64,000 bases of DNA from Xenorhabdus nematophila ATCC 19061 (GTDB lineage Bacteria; Pseudomonadota; Gammaproteobacteria; Enterobacterales; Enterobacteriaceae): positions 1,750,005-1,814,004 of the forward strand of contig NC_014228.1 of the NCBI RefSeq assembly GCF_000252955.1, given 5' to 3'. Below, piece after piece: positions 21,442 through 30,593 of this stretch. Position 1 is the first letter of the stretch; each line of letters begins with the position of its first letter. A program made the translations under genes and the position numbers. The notes below the pieces were generated by a model. The model had not been told where the DNA came from, made no database searches, and saw only the letters and a list, made by a program, of their open reading frames with translations.

Positions 21442-21798
21442 ATTGGGCAGATTCTTTGTAAGAGCATTATTGACGCCTTTTTCGTATATTTTGGTGAAAC
21501 AGTTAAAGAAGAAATAATTTCTCCGCAGGCTCTGCCTGATTTCCCCGGTTTTAGTGATATTTTTGCTAAACAAAGTAGTTGGGAATGGAATTTCGGTCAG
21601 GCATCTGCATTTAGCCATACATTGGAGATGTGGTCCGGTTGGGGAGGTGTTGAGCTGTATATTGATGTTGAGCACGGTGTAATCAGCCGTTGCCAAATTT
21701 TTACCGATAGTTTGGAACCTGCCCCGTTTGAACTATTGGCAAATTTGACCAAAGAATTGCAGCAATTCCACGACTGGATTACCTGTTCATTGAAGTGA
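21442..21798 (+). pseudogene. lplA: C-terminal fragment of lipoate-protein ligase A
   Basis: The plus-strand frame ending at 21796-21798 reads [20 protein letters not shown], then [20 protein letters not shown] and [15 protein letters not shown]...[10 protein letters not shown]. These are the accessory C-terminal domain blocks of LplA as I know them from E. coli. The whole N-terminal catalytic domain is absent and there is no start codon with a ribosome site. It cannot ligate lipoate. A functional copy may exist elsewhere. Confidence 0.82.
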
Positions 21799-21819
21799 TC
21801 AGACAATTTGATACAGCAT

Positions 21820-21852
21820 AAAAAAATGGTCAACGACAGGGAAGTTGACCAT
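21820..21852 (-). terminator. Terminator of the AraC-type regulator gene
   Basis: A 9-bp perfect stem (atggtcaac with gttgaccat) with a 9-base loop is followed on the minus strand by a run of T (plus-strand aaaaaa at 21821-21826). It lies 26 bases past the regulator stop. Confidence 0.82.
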
Positions 21853-21877
21853 AAAAGGTGATAATTATTATAAATCT

Positions 21878-22243
21878 TTATTCCCCACACTGTAGGAAAG
21901 TTTTGAATTCAGGCAGATGCCCATTCTCCCTGAATTTAGCCGGGGTAGTATTAAAATGCTTTTTAAAGATCCGGGTAAATGTTGCTTGAGAGCTAAAACC
22001 ATATTGCAGCGCAATATCAAGAATAGGCAAATTATCTTCACGCAAAGACTTGGCTGCTTCGTGAAGGCGACGTCTCCGCACATACTGACCCAGTGTGCAG
22101 CCTTTCAATTCTTTAAAGATTCGTTGCAGATGCCATTTTGAATAGCCACTTTTATGAGCAATCGCATCAATTTTGATGCCTTCAGTCTGCTGAAGCTGGC
22201 TTTCTAGCCATCTGACAATATCGTTGATAACACTTTCTAACAT
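21878..22243 (-). CDS. AraC-family activator of the MarA/SoxS/Rob type
   Basis: 121 residues from the ATG at 22243, which follows GGGGGG by 5 bases. A start five codons further up would cover that ribosome site. The protein is almost only a DNA-binding domain with two helix-turn-helix motifs: one around IDAIAHKSGYSKWHLQRIF (about 24-43) and one around ILDIALQYGFSSQATFTRIF (about 73-92). No ligand domain is present. MarA, SoxS, RamA and PqrA have this layout and activate efflux, redox and porin genes when overproduced. I cannot say which of them it matches best. Confidence 0.85.
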   Translation of the reverse strand: MLESVINDIVRWLESQLQQTEGIKIDAIAHKSGYSKWHLQRIFKELKGCTLGQYVRRRRLHEAAKSLREDNLPILDIALQYGFSSQATFTRIFKKHFNTTPAKFRENGHLPEFKTFLQCGE

Positions 22244-22251
22244 ATCTACCC

Positions 22252-22265
22252 CCCACATGTGTGGG
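22252..22265. promoter_or_regulatory. Palindrome at the 5' end of the AraC-type regulator gene
   Basis: CCCACATGTGTGGG (6-bp arms around TG) touches the G-rich ribosome site of the regulator. It could be an operator or an mRNA hairpin that hides the ribosome site. This is inference from symmetry only. Confidence 0.4.
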
Positions 22266-22613
22266 CTTTCGCTGAAAATATACCGATATATAAAGAGTAA
22301 ATGGCATTTATTGTGTGGGACATTTTAAGAATTTCTTATTTATCGTATACGCAAAATGTGCGGTTCTATTGTGGTCATTTGTTAATCATTATGTTTTGTA
22401 ACGTGCAGACAGATGAAAAGACGCAGTTGAGAGAAATAATTGCGAGCAAGATATTTTCTTAAAGGCATGGAAGGTTTAAAAAATATCGGTCAGTACTATA
22501 GAATCAGCCGTCGTACATTCATGCTCATAGGGTGTTTTTTTATTTGTACATGAAGGTGCCCGTTTTTATTTTCTATTGGTTGTTTTATATACTTTTTTTT
22601 AAAACGGATACTT
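22266..22613. other. Divergent intergenic region without a gene
   Basis: It must hold the promoters of the AraC-type regulator (minus) and of the membrane protein gene (plus). It is AT-rich. I see no recognisable operator beyond the palindrome at its left edge. Confidence 0.4.
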
Positions 22614-23237
22614 ATGATATTGATGTATTTAACCAGAAAACTGGTTTTTTTTATTTTATATGCACTGATGATAGCGGGAGTGACAGGTTTATTATTTTTA
22701 GATGTAAATTATTTCCATAATGGAGTGGGGGAAGATTCACTGACTGAAATTTTTCAGGCGCTTTCTTTGTTGACCATTGCGGTTTTGTTGTTTTATGAAG
22801 CTAAAAATAACGTTAGATTACGTCCGGCATTGATATTGATGGCGGGTTTTTTTAGCTGTCTTCTGATTAGAGAATTAGATGCATATTTTGATGATATCTT
22901 ATTTCACGGGGCATGGTCATGGCTTGCCATTCCACTCGCTCTCATCTGCATTGGATACGCTTGTGTTAAAAATAAACAATCCCTCTTTGGCTTGGTTCAT
23001 CTTACGCGTCATCAAAGTTATTCCATGATGGTATGTGGTTTATTATGTGTTCTGGTATTTTCCCGTCTATTTGGTATAGGCGTATTATGGCAGGGATTGA
23101 TGGATGAGCATTTCAACCGAACTGTGAAAAATATGGTGGAAGAGGGTTGTGAAATGTTGGGTTATGCTCAGTGCTTGATTGCCACACTCTGGTATTTACC
23201 TTCTGCCCGCAAGCAGCGTTCTACTGAAAATAATTAA
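22614..23237 (+). CDS. Inner-membrane protein of unknown function
   Basis: 207 residues with about six hydrophobic helices (near 8-28, 48-62, 72-88, 100-117, 135-155 and a last one near 185-200). A polar loop contains RELDAYFDDILFHGAW near 85-100. I do not recognise the family. The start could be ATG 22614 or ATG 22623; neither has a strong ribosome site. The gene stands alone between the divergent regulator and the convergent hmu operon and ends at a good terminator. Confidence 0.7.
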   Translation: MILMYLTRKLVFFILYALMIAGVTGLLFLDVNYFHNGVGEDSLTEIFQALSLLTIAVLLFYEAKNNVRLRPALILMAGFFSCLLIRELDAYFDDILFHGAWSWLAIPLALICIGYACVKNKQSLFGLVHLTRHQSYSMMVCGLLCVLVFSRLFGIGVLWQGLMDEHFNRTVKNMVEEGCEMLGYAQCLIATLWYLPSARKQRSTENN

Positions 23238-23287
23238 ACTAACGTTGAATTGTTATTAATATACTCAAATTTGAGTGAGTATCTTGG

Positions 23288-23325
23288 GGCAAATTTTACA
23301 TTTCACTGCAAAATTTGCCTTTTAA
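23288..23325 (+). terminator. Terminator after the 207-residue membrane protein gene
   Basis: A 10-bp perfect stem (ggcaaatttt with aaaatttgcc) with a 12-base loop is followed by ttttaatttttt. It faces the end of hmuV. A 14-bp palindrome actcaaatttgagt lies just before it at 23263-23276. Confidence 0.8.
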
Positions 23326-23376
23326 TTTTTTGTTCTTTTTTCTGACTTAAAGAGTAAAAACGGTAACCGATACTTT

Positions 23377-24171
23377 TTATTGCCTGAGATAAATTTGTGG
23401 CTGATGAGTTTCGGGGTGCTGAGTGACACCTAAATCTGCTTGATACCACTGTCTGAGAATATCATCCCGCAATACATCCTGCGGAGTGCCGGATGCGACC
23501 AATTTCCCTTTATGTAAAAGAAAAATTTTATCGGCGTAAAGCGCTGCAAGATTCAAGTCATGCAGTACACAGCAAACGGCAAGGGGAGATTGGCGTGTCA
23601 GACGGTGAACCAACCGTAACGTATGTTGCTGATGATAAAGATCAAGCGCGGAGGTAGGTTCATCTAAAAATAAGCACGATTCAGTGGATTCCGGATGCCA
23701 GAGCTGAGCTAAAACCCTTGCCAGTTGCACCCGTTGTTGCTCTCCGCCTGATAACTGCGAATAATTTCTCTGTCGTAATTCTTCGCACTCTGTCAAAGCG
23801 ATGGCTTCATCAATGGCGATTTTCTTATGGGCATTTCCATGAGGAACACGCCCCATTGCAATAACTTCTTCTACTCGAAAGGGGAAAGAAAGGGAGCTGT
23901 ATTGTCTCATTACGGCACGTGTGCGAGCCAGTTGTTGCGTCGGCCAGTGAGAAATGGGAATGCCTTTTAATAGGCACTTGCCTGAGCTGGGCGGAATATA
24001 GCCTGTTAAAAGCCGTAACAGAGTGGATTTCCCTGCGCCATTCGGGCCAATAATTGCAATGATTTCACCTTGGCGAACAGAAAGTGACACATCGTGGATT
24101 ATCTGATGCTGTCCGATGAAATAATTTAAATTTTGGACTTCAATCAAATTATCTGACATAACCGGTTCCAT
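23377..24171 (-). CDS. hmuV: Hemin ABC transporter ATP-binding protein
   Basis: 264 residues. Walker A is GPNGAGKST near 43, the Q-loop is near MRQYS, the signature is [13 protein letters not shown] near 142, Walker B is [12 protein letters not shown] near 165, and the switch His is in VLHDLNLAA. The start ATG shares a base with the hmuU stop (TAATG); MSDNL four codons later is an alternative. It drives import of haem from the periplasm through HmuU. It is the last gene of the hmuRSTUV run. Confidence 0.95.
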   Translation of the reverse strand: MEPVMSDNLIEVQNLNYFIGQHQIIHDVSLSVRQGEIIAIIGPNGAGKSTLLRLLTGYIPPSSGKCLLKGIPISHWPTQQLARTRAVMRQYSSLSFPFRVEEVIAMGRVPHGNAHKKIAIDEAIALTECEELRQRNYSQLSGGEQQRVQLARVLAQLWHPESTESCLFLDEPTSALDLYHQQHTLRLVHRLTRQSPLAVCCVLHDLNLAALYADKIFLLHKGKLVASGTPQDVLRDDILRQWYQADLGVTQHPETHQPQIYLRQ

Positions 24172-25172
24172 TATAAACGGCCTCCTGACGGCTTAAGAAT
24201 AAGCCATAAAAAATAAGGGGCACCGATTAAACCGGTGATAAGTCCTACGGGCATTTCAGCAGGAGAAACTAATGTTCTGGCAAGAGTGTCAGCCGTCAAT
24301 AAAAGACATGCTCCACCAAGCGCCGAGATTGGCAACAGCCAGGTATGATCACCACCAAACCGAAGTCTGACAAGATGAGGTATAACCAAACCGATAAAAC
24401 CAATAATACCGGTTAAAGCAACAGCACACCCAACCAATAAAGCACTTAATAGCAGTAACTGATATTTAGTCCGCTGAACATTCAGCCCCAGATAATGAGC
24501 TTCCTCATCTCCCAGTTGTAGCAAATTGAGTTTACGTGACTGGCTGAATGTCAGGATACAAACAGGAATAATGAGTGATGCCGCAATTGCCAATGTTGGC
24601 CATTCGATTTGGCTCAGTGAGCCCATCATCCAAATAGTAAACTGACGTAGTTGTTGGTCATTACTGATGTAACTCAGCACACCAATAAATGATGCGCACA
24701 GTGCATTAATGGCAATACCTGCAAGCAGGAGTTTTGACAGATTACCGTGGCTATATTTATTGAGTGAAAAGATCAGCAGTGAAACCAACAGGCTACCGAT
24801 AAAGGCAGCAATAATATGGCTATATAATGCAATACTGGCAGACAGGGTAAATGGAAAAATAATCGCCATTGCGACCATAAGTGCTGATCCACTACTGATC
24901 CCTAATAATCCGGGATCAGCGAGTGGATTGCGGAATAACCCCTGCATAACGGCACCTGATACTGCTAATGCGCATCCAACAAGGATCGCCAGAAGAATTC
25001 TGGGTAACCGAATATTTAACCAGATTTGCCAGTGTGGGTCATCCAGAGAGGATTCCCACAGAGTTTTAAAAGAAAGTGGCAATGCCCCCATATTGGCTGA
25101 GCTAATTGCCAAAAAGAACAACAATAAGCTCAGAACCATTAAGCCGAGAGTGGGGGACGGGGAACGACTCAT
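24171..25172 (-). CDS. hmuU: Hemin ABC transporter permease
   Basis: 333 residues, FecCD-type permease with about ten helices. It carries the family blocks [40 protein letters not shown] and the coupling stretch [16 protein letters not shown]. The ATG overlaps the hmuT stop (ATGA). With HmuV it forms the inner-membrane haem transporter fed by HmuT. Confidence 0.95.
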   Translation of the reverse strand: MSRSPSPTLGLMVLSLLLFFLAISSANMGALPLSFKTLWESSLDDPHWQIWLNIRLPRILLAILVGCALAVSGAVMQGLFRNPLADPGLLGISSGSALMVAMAIIFPFTLSASIALYSHIIAAFIGSLLVSLLIFSLNKYSHGNLSKLLLAGIAINALCASFIGVLSYISNDQQLRQFTIWMMGSLSQIEWPTLAIAASLIIPVCILTFSQSRKLNLLQLGDEEAHYLGLNVQRTKYQLLLLSALLVGCAVALTGIIGFIGLVIPHLVRLRFGGDHTWLLPISALGGACLLLTADTLARTLVSPAEMPVGLITGLIGAPYFLWLILKPSGGRL

Positions 25173-25987
25173 TGCACTTTCTCCGCGGCTTCACGGACTT
25201 GCTCCATCACCGCGGGGGTTTGCAAGCCAAATCCAAGCAGTCCCATTTCATCAACAATAACAACTTGTTTTTTCTTGCCCGCGGGTGTGAAGTTCAACCC
25301 GGGAAGTTGCCAAACTTTGTCCAGGCCACCTAACGTTTTCACCCCTTCGGTGCTGATAAGCAGTAAATCCGGTTTACTGGCGATAACACCTTCTTGAGAT
25401 AAAGGACGATATCCCTGGAAACCCTGCATGGCATTTTTGGCACCAATCGCACGGATAATTTTATCTGCGGCTGTTTGCTGGCCTGCTGCCATTGGTGTGG
25501 TTCCACCGTGACTCATGACAAAGATGACTTTAGTAGGAATATCTGACGTAGTGATATCGGTTAATTGCTGACGATACTGGGCAATCAGTTCTTCACCCCG
25601 TTTTTCCTGATTGACCGCCTTAGCGACGGCCATGATTTTTTCAGGAACGGCTTCTAACGAAATTTCGCTGGTCACTTTAATGACTTTTACACCGGAATCT
25701 TCGACTTGCTTGAGTGCCAGAGAAGGTTGAGCCGATTCACTTGCTACCACCAATGATGGGCGCATAGATAAAATCCCTTCTGAATTAAGCATTCTCATAT
25801 AGCCTACATCAGGCAGGGAACGTAATTCTTTGGGATTCAGACTGGTGCTATCCCTTGCAACAATATGCTGTCCTTCGCCAAGTGCAAAAACAATTTCAGA
25901 CACGTCGCCACCAATTGTCACAACACGTTCAGCAGAGAACGCACTGGAAGAGATGGCAAGCAGAGATGTTAGAAGCCACTTTTTCAT
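25169..25987 (-). CDS. hmuT: Periplasmic hemin-binding protein
   Basis: 272 residues from the ATG at 25987, which overlaps the hmuS stop (ATGA). A TTG nine bases upstream is less likely. The signal peptide is MKKWLLTSLLAISSSAFSA. The mature part is a BtuF/FhuD-like class III receptor with ERVVTIGGDVSEIVFALGEG at the front and ending VREAAEKVQ. It captures haem released from HmuR and docks on HmuUV. Confidence 0.93.
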   Translation of the reverse strand: MKKWLLTSLLAISSSAFSAERVVTIGGDVSEIVFALGEGQHIVARDSTSLNPKELRSLPDVGYMRMLNSEGILSMRPSLVVASESAQPSLALKQVEDSGVKVIKVTSEISLEAVPEKIMAVAKAVNQEKRGEELIAQYRQQLTDITTSDIPTKVIFVMSHGGTTPMAAGQQTAADKIIRAIGAKNAMQGFQGYRPLSQEGVIASKPDLLLISTEGVKTLGGLDKVWQLPGLNFTPAGKKKQVVIVDEMGLLGFGLQTPAVMEQVREAAEKVQ

Positions 25988-27057
25988 GCTACGCAAGTTT
26001 CCTGTTCTGGTTGCAATTTCGGCAGTGAAGCAATTTGTTCACGCCATTGAGTCTGCTCAGGGGTACCTTCAGTGCGCTGGCCGTATAATTGTGCAATTTG
26101 GTTACCGTTAGCATCAAACAATTCCAGACTGGTGACAAAGCCATTATCGGTTGGTTTACGCGTAATCCAGCTTTCTGCAATGGCACTTTCAATCAGGTGC
26201 AGAGTGAAATTGGGATTAAAAATGTTGAGCCATTTCTGAGCTGAATTTTCTTCCTGATAAGGCACCAAACGCTCCAGTTTGCCGGTAAAAATCTGAGTAC
26301 AACCACGGTTTCCGACAAAGACCATGATTTCATTCTGATCTTTATGCGCAATCTCAACTAGTTGAGTCAGTGCTGAATTGTCCACACGATATGCCAAGTC
26401 ATCTTTCACTGCATTGAAAATCTGCTGACGACTCAGGTTATGACGCTTCATCATAATGAAGAATTGGTGAACATCAGTCATGGCACGCCATTCTTCATCT
26501 AACTGTACTTTCAATTGATCAGTGATTTCTGCGTGCTCAGGGACTTCTGGCGGCTGAATTTCCAAAGCAGGGTTTTCATTGGTCTGATACTTCTCAATCA
26601 ATGCTTCCCATGCTGCCATATCGGTATTGCTGGTGGTATAGACTTTATGCAGCGCATCACCTTGACGGTCAAAGAATTGAATGCTGTGACGCACCCCATT
26701 TTTAGCTGGCTCAACCAAGGAGAAGACACTGCTCCAGTGAACGAAAAACAGACGCAGATCAAGCTCACGAGGATTGAGGATCAAACCAACATGTTGACTG
26801 AATTTGGTATTTTCATAACGACCAACATGTTCATGAACGGCGAAATCATTACGGGTAATGGCTTTGGTTTCTCCAACAGTCGCCAGTTCCTGAAGCAGGG
26901 CAGGAGCATCAACGTTTAAACGTTTTGCATCAATACCGACACGGCTATACAATAACTCTCCTTCGCTGACATTCAGATAAGCAGCCAGATCACGTGCATA
27001 TTTAGCTTTATTATCTGCCTTGGCTTGTTGGTAACGTTCATAAAGTGACTGATTCAC
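25984..27057 (-). CDS. hmuS: Cytoplasmic haem-handling/degrading protein HmuS
   Basis: 357 residues, made of two structural repeats of the HemS/ChuX family. The His in TDVHQFF at position 197 corresponds to the proximal haem ligand of HemS/ChuS. An Arg/Lys-rich pocket from both halves (HVGRYENTKF near 78, GNRGCTQIFTG near 250) is visible. It takes haem after import and releases iron. AAGGAGCTAACAACTG precedes the ATG. It lies between hmuR and hmuT, 74 bases after hmuR. Confidence 0.95.
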   Translation of the reverse strand: MNQSLYERYQQAKADNKAKYARDLAAYLNVSEGELLYSRVGIDAKRLNVDAPALLQELATVGETKAITRNDFAVHEHVGRYENTKFSQHVGLILNPRELDLRLFFVHWSSVFSLVEPAKNGVRHSIQFFDRQGDALHKVYTTSNTDMAAWEALIEKYQTNENPALEIQPPEVPEHAEITDQLKVQLDEEWRAMTDVHQFFIMMKRHNLSRQQIFNAVKDDLAYRVDNSALTQLVEIAHKDQNEIMVFVGNRGCTQIFTGKLERLVPYQEENSAQKWLNIFNPNFTLHLIESAIAESWITRKPTDNGFVTSLELFDANGNQIAQLYGQRTEGTPEQTQWREQIASLPKLQPEQETCVA

Positions 27058-27131
27058 AGTTGTTAGCTCCTTAAAAAAACAGCGTTTAAAAATAAATATC
27101 GTTTTAAATTAATAGAATGCTTTATGGCCAT

Positions 27132-29171
27132 TTACCACTGATAGCTGACAAACAACTTAGCATTGCGACCACTTTGCGGTGCTCCCAGCGATGAGTGATA
27201 GGCTTTATCAAAAGCATTACCCAGAACAGCAGAGGTAGTTAATCCTTTTAATAATCCATTGCCGTGATAACTGATATAGAAATCATTAACACCATAACCC
27301 GCATATTGCGGAATTTTTTGACCGTACTCATCTTTATTTGTGCCATATGCACCATTAAATTGAGTATTTCGTGTGAATTTACCAATCCAGCCAATGGAAA
27401 AATCTGTGTTAGATAATGGAATATCTAATGTACTGGTTAGAGTATCTGGGCTTAAAGCACCTATAGATGCTCCGGTTTCTTCGTTTTTACCTGTTGTACG
27501 GTTATAGGCGAGATCCCAAGTGAACCACTCAGCGTCATAGGTCATTGAAACATCCCAACCCCAGATTTTAGACTTTGGAATGTTAATGGATTGTGTGGAA
27601 TTTCTTCCTATGGTGAATGTAATATAATCTTTTGCTTTAGTATCAAAATAGCTGGCCTTGAATTTCAGACCATCATTATTAACAAACACATCATCAAAAC
27701 GTAGCCCGAAGCCATATTCTTGGGTCTCATTACTTTCAGGGCGTAGATTTGGGTTAGGTATCCAATAGTTTCCGGGATAATGTCTGGAATCAGAATACAT
27801 TTCGCCCATGCTTGGGGCACGGAATGACTGAGAATAGGAGGCAAATAGCATTGACCAATCTGTTGGAGTAATACTGACAGCCCCTTTTGATGACCATTTA
27901 TCGGCGCTGATATCGTCATATTTGCTGTTCGAAGCTTTATAGTTGTCATAACGAGTACCAGCAATAAATGAAACAGGAAAATCACGCAGCGTCATTTCAT
28001 CCTGGAGCCAACCAGAGGCAAAACGAATATCAGCATCCGGGAAACCTTTTACCGCATTGCTGCTCGGTTTTTGCTTTTGTTTATAGGTTTCGCCGCCATA
28101 GGTAAATTGATGCGCCGCAAAAGCGGTATTTGCCAAATGTGACCGGTTTTCAAATTTGATGCCGTAAGTTTCTTGCTTACGACCTTCAAAACCTTTTTCC
28201 TTGGTTTTGACATTAATATTGATGTCAGAATAATAAACATCAGCCCGGGCATTTAACCAATTGTATTCTGACGGATTGAGTTGATAAGTCAGTTGGGCAT
28301 CACGTTGTGCAGTAGTGCGATCTGCCCACGGATTCCTTTTTCCATTAGTAAGGGGTTCTTGTGGATTTTTGGGTTCATGGGCTTCATTACGGTAATAGCG
28401 CAGGTTGCCGCTAATTGTTTGGCTGTCATTTATTTTCCAGGAACCCTTAGCCAGCATATTGCCGATGGTTTCATCGTTAGGACCCTGCAAACCGTTACCA
28501 TAGCGGATATTGCCCACATCACGGGTGCCAAATGCGAACAAACCATCGAATTGCTCTGTCCTGCCGAATGCAGAACCCCCAAATCCTAAACTGTGGTCCC
28601 CGCTTCCTGCCCGGCTAAAAACACGAAAGCCACTGTTTTTGCCTTCTTCCAATAAATCCGCGGCATCTACTGTCTGATAGGCAATAACGCCTCCCAGGGC
28701 ACCACTGCCATAGAGTAATGCTGATGGTCCACGAACCACTTCAACTTGTTTAATCAACGCGGGATCAAGGAATACACCACCAATATGCCCGGTATCCGTG
28801 CCCTGTCGGATACCGTCCACAAGCGTCAAAACACCTTTTTGGGTATAACCCCTCATATTGATGCCTTGCCCGTTGGCACGATCAACGCCGTCAATTTCAA
28901 TGCCTGGAATTTTACTGATTAAATCATTAGAATTGCCTGCAACTTTACTACTGGCTGAGTTGTTCTCAATGACCGTAACCATCATCGGTGCTTCAAAACT
29001 GTCACGCGCATTGCCGGTGGCATAGACAGTCATTGTATCTTTAGATGATTTATCTTTTTTAGAAAGCGCCGTTTCAGAATGTGTCGTTTCTGCATGTGCA
29101 GAAGATAAGCTCGCGAAAATGAGTATACTTAATGTAGACAGCTTCAGGTTTGGCGATTTAATGATGACCAT
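27132..29171 (-). CDS. hmuR: TonB-dependent hemin receptor
   Basis: 679 residues from ATG 29171, placed 9 bases after GGAGG. A TTG at 29180 would touch the ribosome site. The signal peptide ends at SSAHA near 27, a TonB box-like DTMTVYATG follows near 47, then the plug domain (about 60-170) with GLEID-like IPGIEIDGV and VRGPSALLYGSGALGG. The 22-strand barrel carries the haem-receptor motif FRAP...NPNL (FRAPSMGEMYSDSRHYPG, then NPNLRPES) and ends in an aromatic residue (SYQW). It imports haem across the outer membrane. Its upstream region is now occupied by an IS110-type element. Confidence 0.96.
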   Translation of the reverse strand: MVIIKSPNLKLSTLSILIFASLSSAHAETTHSETALSKKDKSSKDTMTVYATGNARDSFEAPMMVTVIENNSASSKVAGNSNDLISKIPGIEIDGVDRANGQGINMRGYTQKGVLTLVDGIRQGTDTGHIGGVFLDPALIKQVEVVRGPSALLYGSGALGGVIAYQTVDAADLLEEGKNSGFRVFSRAGSGDHSLGFGGSAFGRTEQFDGLFAFGTRDVGNIRYGNGLQGPNDETIGNMLAKGSWKINDSQTISGNLRYYRNEAHEPKNPQEPLTNGKRNPWADRTTAQRDAQLTYQLNPSEYNWLNARADVYYSDININVKTKEKGFEGRKQETYGIKFENRSHLANTAFAAHQFTYGGETYKQKQKPSSNAVKGFPDADIRFASGWLQDEMTLRDFPVSFIAGTRYDNYKASNSKYDDISADKWSSKGAVSITPTDWSMLFASYSQSFRAPSMGEMYSDSRHYPGNYWIPNPNLRPESNETQEYGFGLRFDDVFVNNDGLKFKASYFDTKAKDYITFTIGRNSTQSINIPKSKIWGWDVSMTYDAEWFTWDLAYNRTTGKNEETGASIGALSPDTLTSTLDIPLSNTDFSIGWIGKFTRNTQFNGAYGTNKDEYGQKIPQYAGYGVNDFYISYHGNGLLKGLTTSAVLGNAFDKAYHSSLGAPQSGRNAKLFVSYQW

Positions 29172-29229
29172 GCAGGTCAACCTCCATGCTTAAATAGCAT
29201 ATATGGACACCGACTTAATTCAAGTGGGT

Positions 29230-29427
29230 GAGTAAATTTTTCTGATAACGTAGTCGCAAGCATATATTCGGCTTCAACGAGCCCTGATGAAAATCCGCAC
29301 TCTCTGCCCTCATTATTTCAACAGTCCCGACAGACTGAGCTATTTACCAGGTTCACAGAGAGTCGGTACTACCTGTCAGTACATCAACTTATGGACTTCT
29401 CTTACATCATGACGCTGAACTGTTCAT
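29230..29427 (-). ncRNA. Structured non-coding end of the IS110/IS1111-type element, possible bridge RNA
   Basis: The roughly 250 bases between the transposase stop and hmuR contain no frame but fold well on paper. A stem actctctg/cagagagt (29299-29306 with 29356-29363) encloses a hairpin cagtc/gactg (29332-29336 with 29343-29347). Elements of the IS110 family make a guide (bridge) RNA from a non-coding end; in the IS1111 group it is the end downstream of the gene. The exact RNA limits and the left end of the element are not determined. Confidence 0.35.
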
Positions 29428-30450
29428 TCACCGTGTTTCATCAACTGATTGTTGATTGACTAAGGCCCACGCGATTCGGGCATTTTTATTCGCCAGTGCC
29501 ACGGCCGCTTTAGTGATCCCGCTGCGGGCTATCACGCCTTTTAACCAGCGTTGTAAGCCATTACATTGTTCATCGCGGAGTTTTTGCACCCGATAAGCCA
29601 CTGAACGGGCACCATGGATCAGTATTCCCCGTAAATAGCCATCGCCGCGTTTCGTGATCCCCAATAACCTGACTTTGCCACCACTACTATGCTCTCTTGG
29701 CACCCGCCCCAGATAGCTGGCAAAATGGCGGCCATTTTTGAAGTCTTTGCTGTCACCCAAGGCGACCATTAGAGCTGATGCGCCCAGAGGACCGATACCC
29801 GGCAGTGTTAGCAAACGACGGATATCTTCTTGTTGCGCATTCAAGTGGTCGAGGCGTTTATTCAGTTCCATCAGGCGCTGCTGCTGTTCTTTGAGTTCAA
29901 ACAACAATTCCTGAAACAGTTCACGGCTCAACGGCGTCAGGTCATTTTCCGCGTTTTCCAGATGGTCAGGCAAACATTGCTCAACCTTGTGGGCGCTTTC
30001 CGGGATGGCAATGCCATATTCTAAGCCCAGTCCCCGGATTTGATTAATCAGTGCCGTTCTGTTTTTCATGAGTCGCTGGCAGACCCGGTGCAAACACTGA
30101 ATATCCTGTTGCTCCTGCGTTTTTTCCGGGACATAACGCATTCCCGGGCGACTGTCTGCTTCCACAATCGCGGCGGCATCATTTTTATCATTCTTGCTGC
30201 CCATTCTGAACGGGGCGACATATTGGGGGCTGATTTGCTTCACCTCATGACCAAAGCGTTTAAATTGGCAGCTCCAGTAATTTGCGCTGCCACACGCTTC
30301 TATCACGATTTTTGAAGGGGGTTGTTGAGCAAGGAAAGCCGTCAGTTTATCGCGCGAGACCACCGTATTTTTCATCATTTTTCCAAGCGGAGACGCAATA
30401 TGTAATTGAAATACTCGCTTTGCCAGGTCAATTCCGATAACTTGTTCCAT
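29428..30450 (-). CDS. IS110-family transposase (DEDD recombinase)
   Basis: 340 residues from the ATG at 30450, with AAGAGGTG 5 bases upstream. A start 15 codons earlier is open but has no ribosome site. The N-terminal DEDD domain begins VIGIDLAKRVFQLH, with further acidic residues in EACGSANYW and NDKNDAAAIVEA. A coiled-coil linker lies near 180-215. The C-terminal Transposase_20 part has the helix-hairpin-helix LLTLPGIGPLGASALM and the catalytic Ser region around REHSSGGKVRLLGITKRGDG. The frame is intact and could be active. Confidence 0.93.
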   Translation of the reverse strand: MEQVIGIDLAKRVFQLHIASPLGKMMKNTVVSRDKLTAFLAQQPPSKIVIEACGSANYWSCQFKRFGHEVKQISPQYVAPFRMGSKNDKNDAAAIVEADSRPGMRYVPEKTQEQQDIQCLHRVCQRLMKNRTALINQIRGLGLEYGIAIPESAHKVEQCLPDHLENAENDLTPLSRELFQELLFELKEQQQRLMELNKRLDHLNAQQEDIRRLLTLPGIGPLGASALMVALGDSKDFKNGRHFASYLGRVPREHSSGGKVRLLGITKRGDGYLRGILIHGARSVAYRVQKLRDEQCNGLQRWLKGVIARSGITKAAVALANKNARIAWALVNQQSVDETR

Positions 30451-30553
30451 TGGACACCTCTTCATCTTTTTGCTGATGTATTCAGCATGGCTCACTGAAG
30501 CCGTTTTGGGGAGGGGTTCATTTCATTATTTTATGAACACAAAGAACTAGATA

Positions 30554-30586
30554 CCTGACTGATATTCAGCAAGTGAATGTGTCAGG
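30554..30586. terminator. Hairpin downstream of hemP
   Basis: The stem cctgac/gtcagg is extended by tgatattca against tgaatgt around loop gcaag, followed on the plus strand by attttta. It may be a terminator or the stable hairpin often found between hemP and the receptor gene, which would leave the IS just to its left. Confidence 0.45.
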
Positions 30587-30593
30587 ATTTTTA

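Larger units (their letters stand above)
29230..30553 (-). mobile_element. IS110-family (probably IS1111-group) insertion sequence, ends approximate
   Basis: It contains one intact recombinase gene (29428-30450) and non-coding flanks. It is inserted between hemP and hmuR, which are adjacent in other haem loci. I found no terminal inverted repeats and no clear target duplication, as is normal for this family, so both ends are estimates. The right end should lie between 30451 and the hairpin at 30554; the left end could be anywhere from 29172 to about 29290. Confidence 0.7.
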
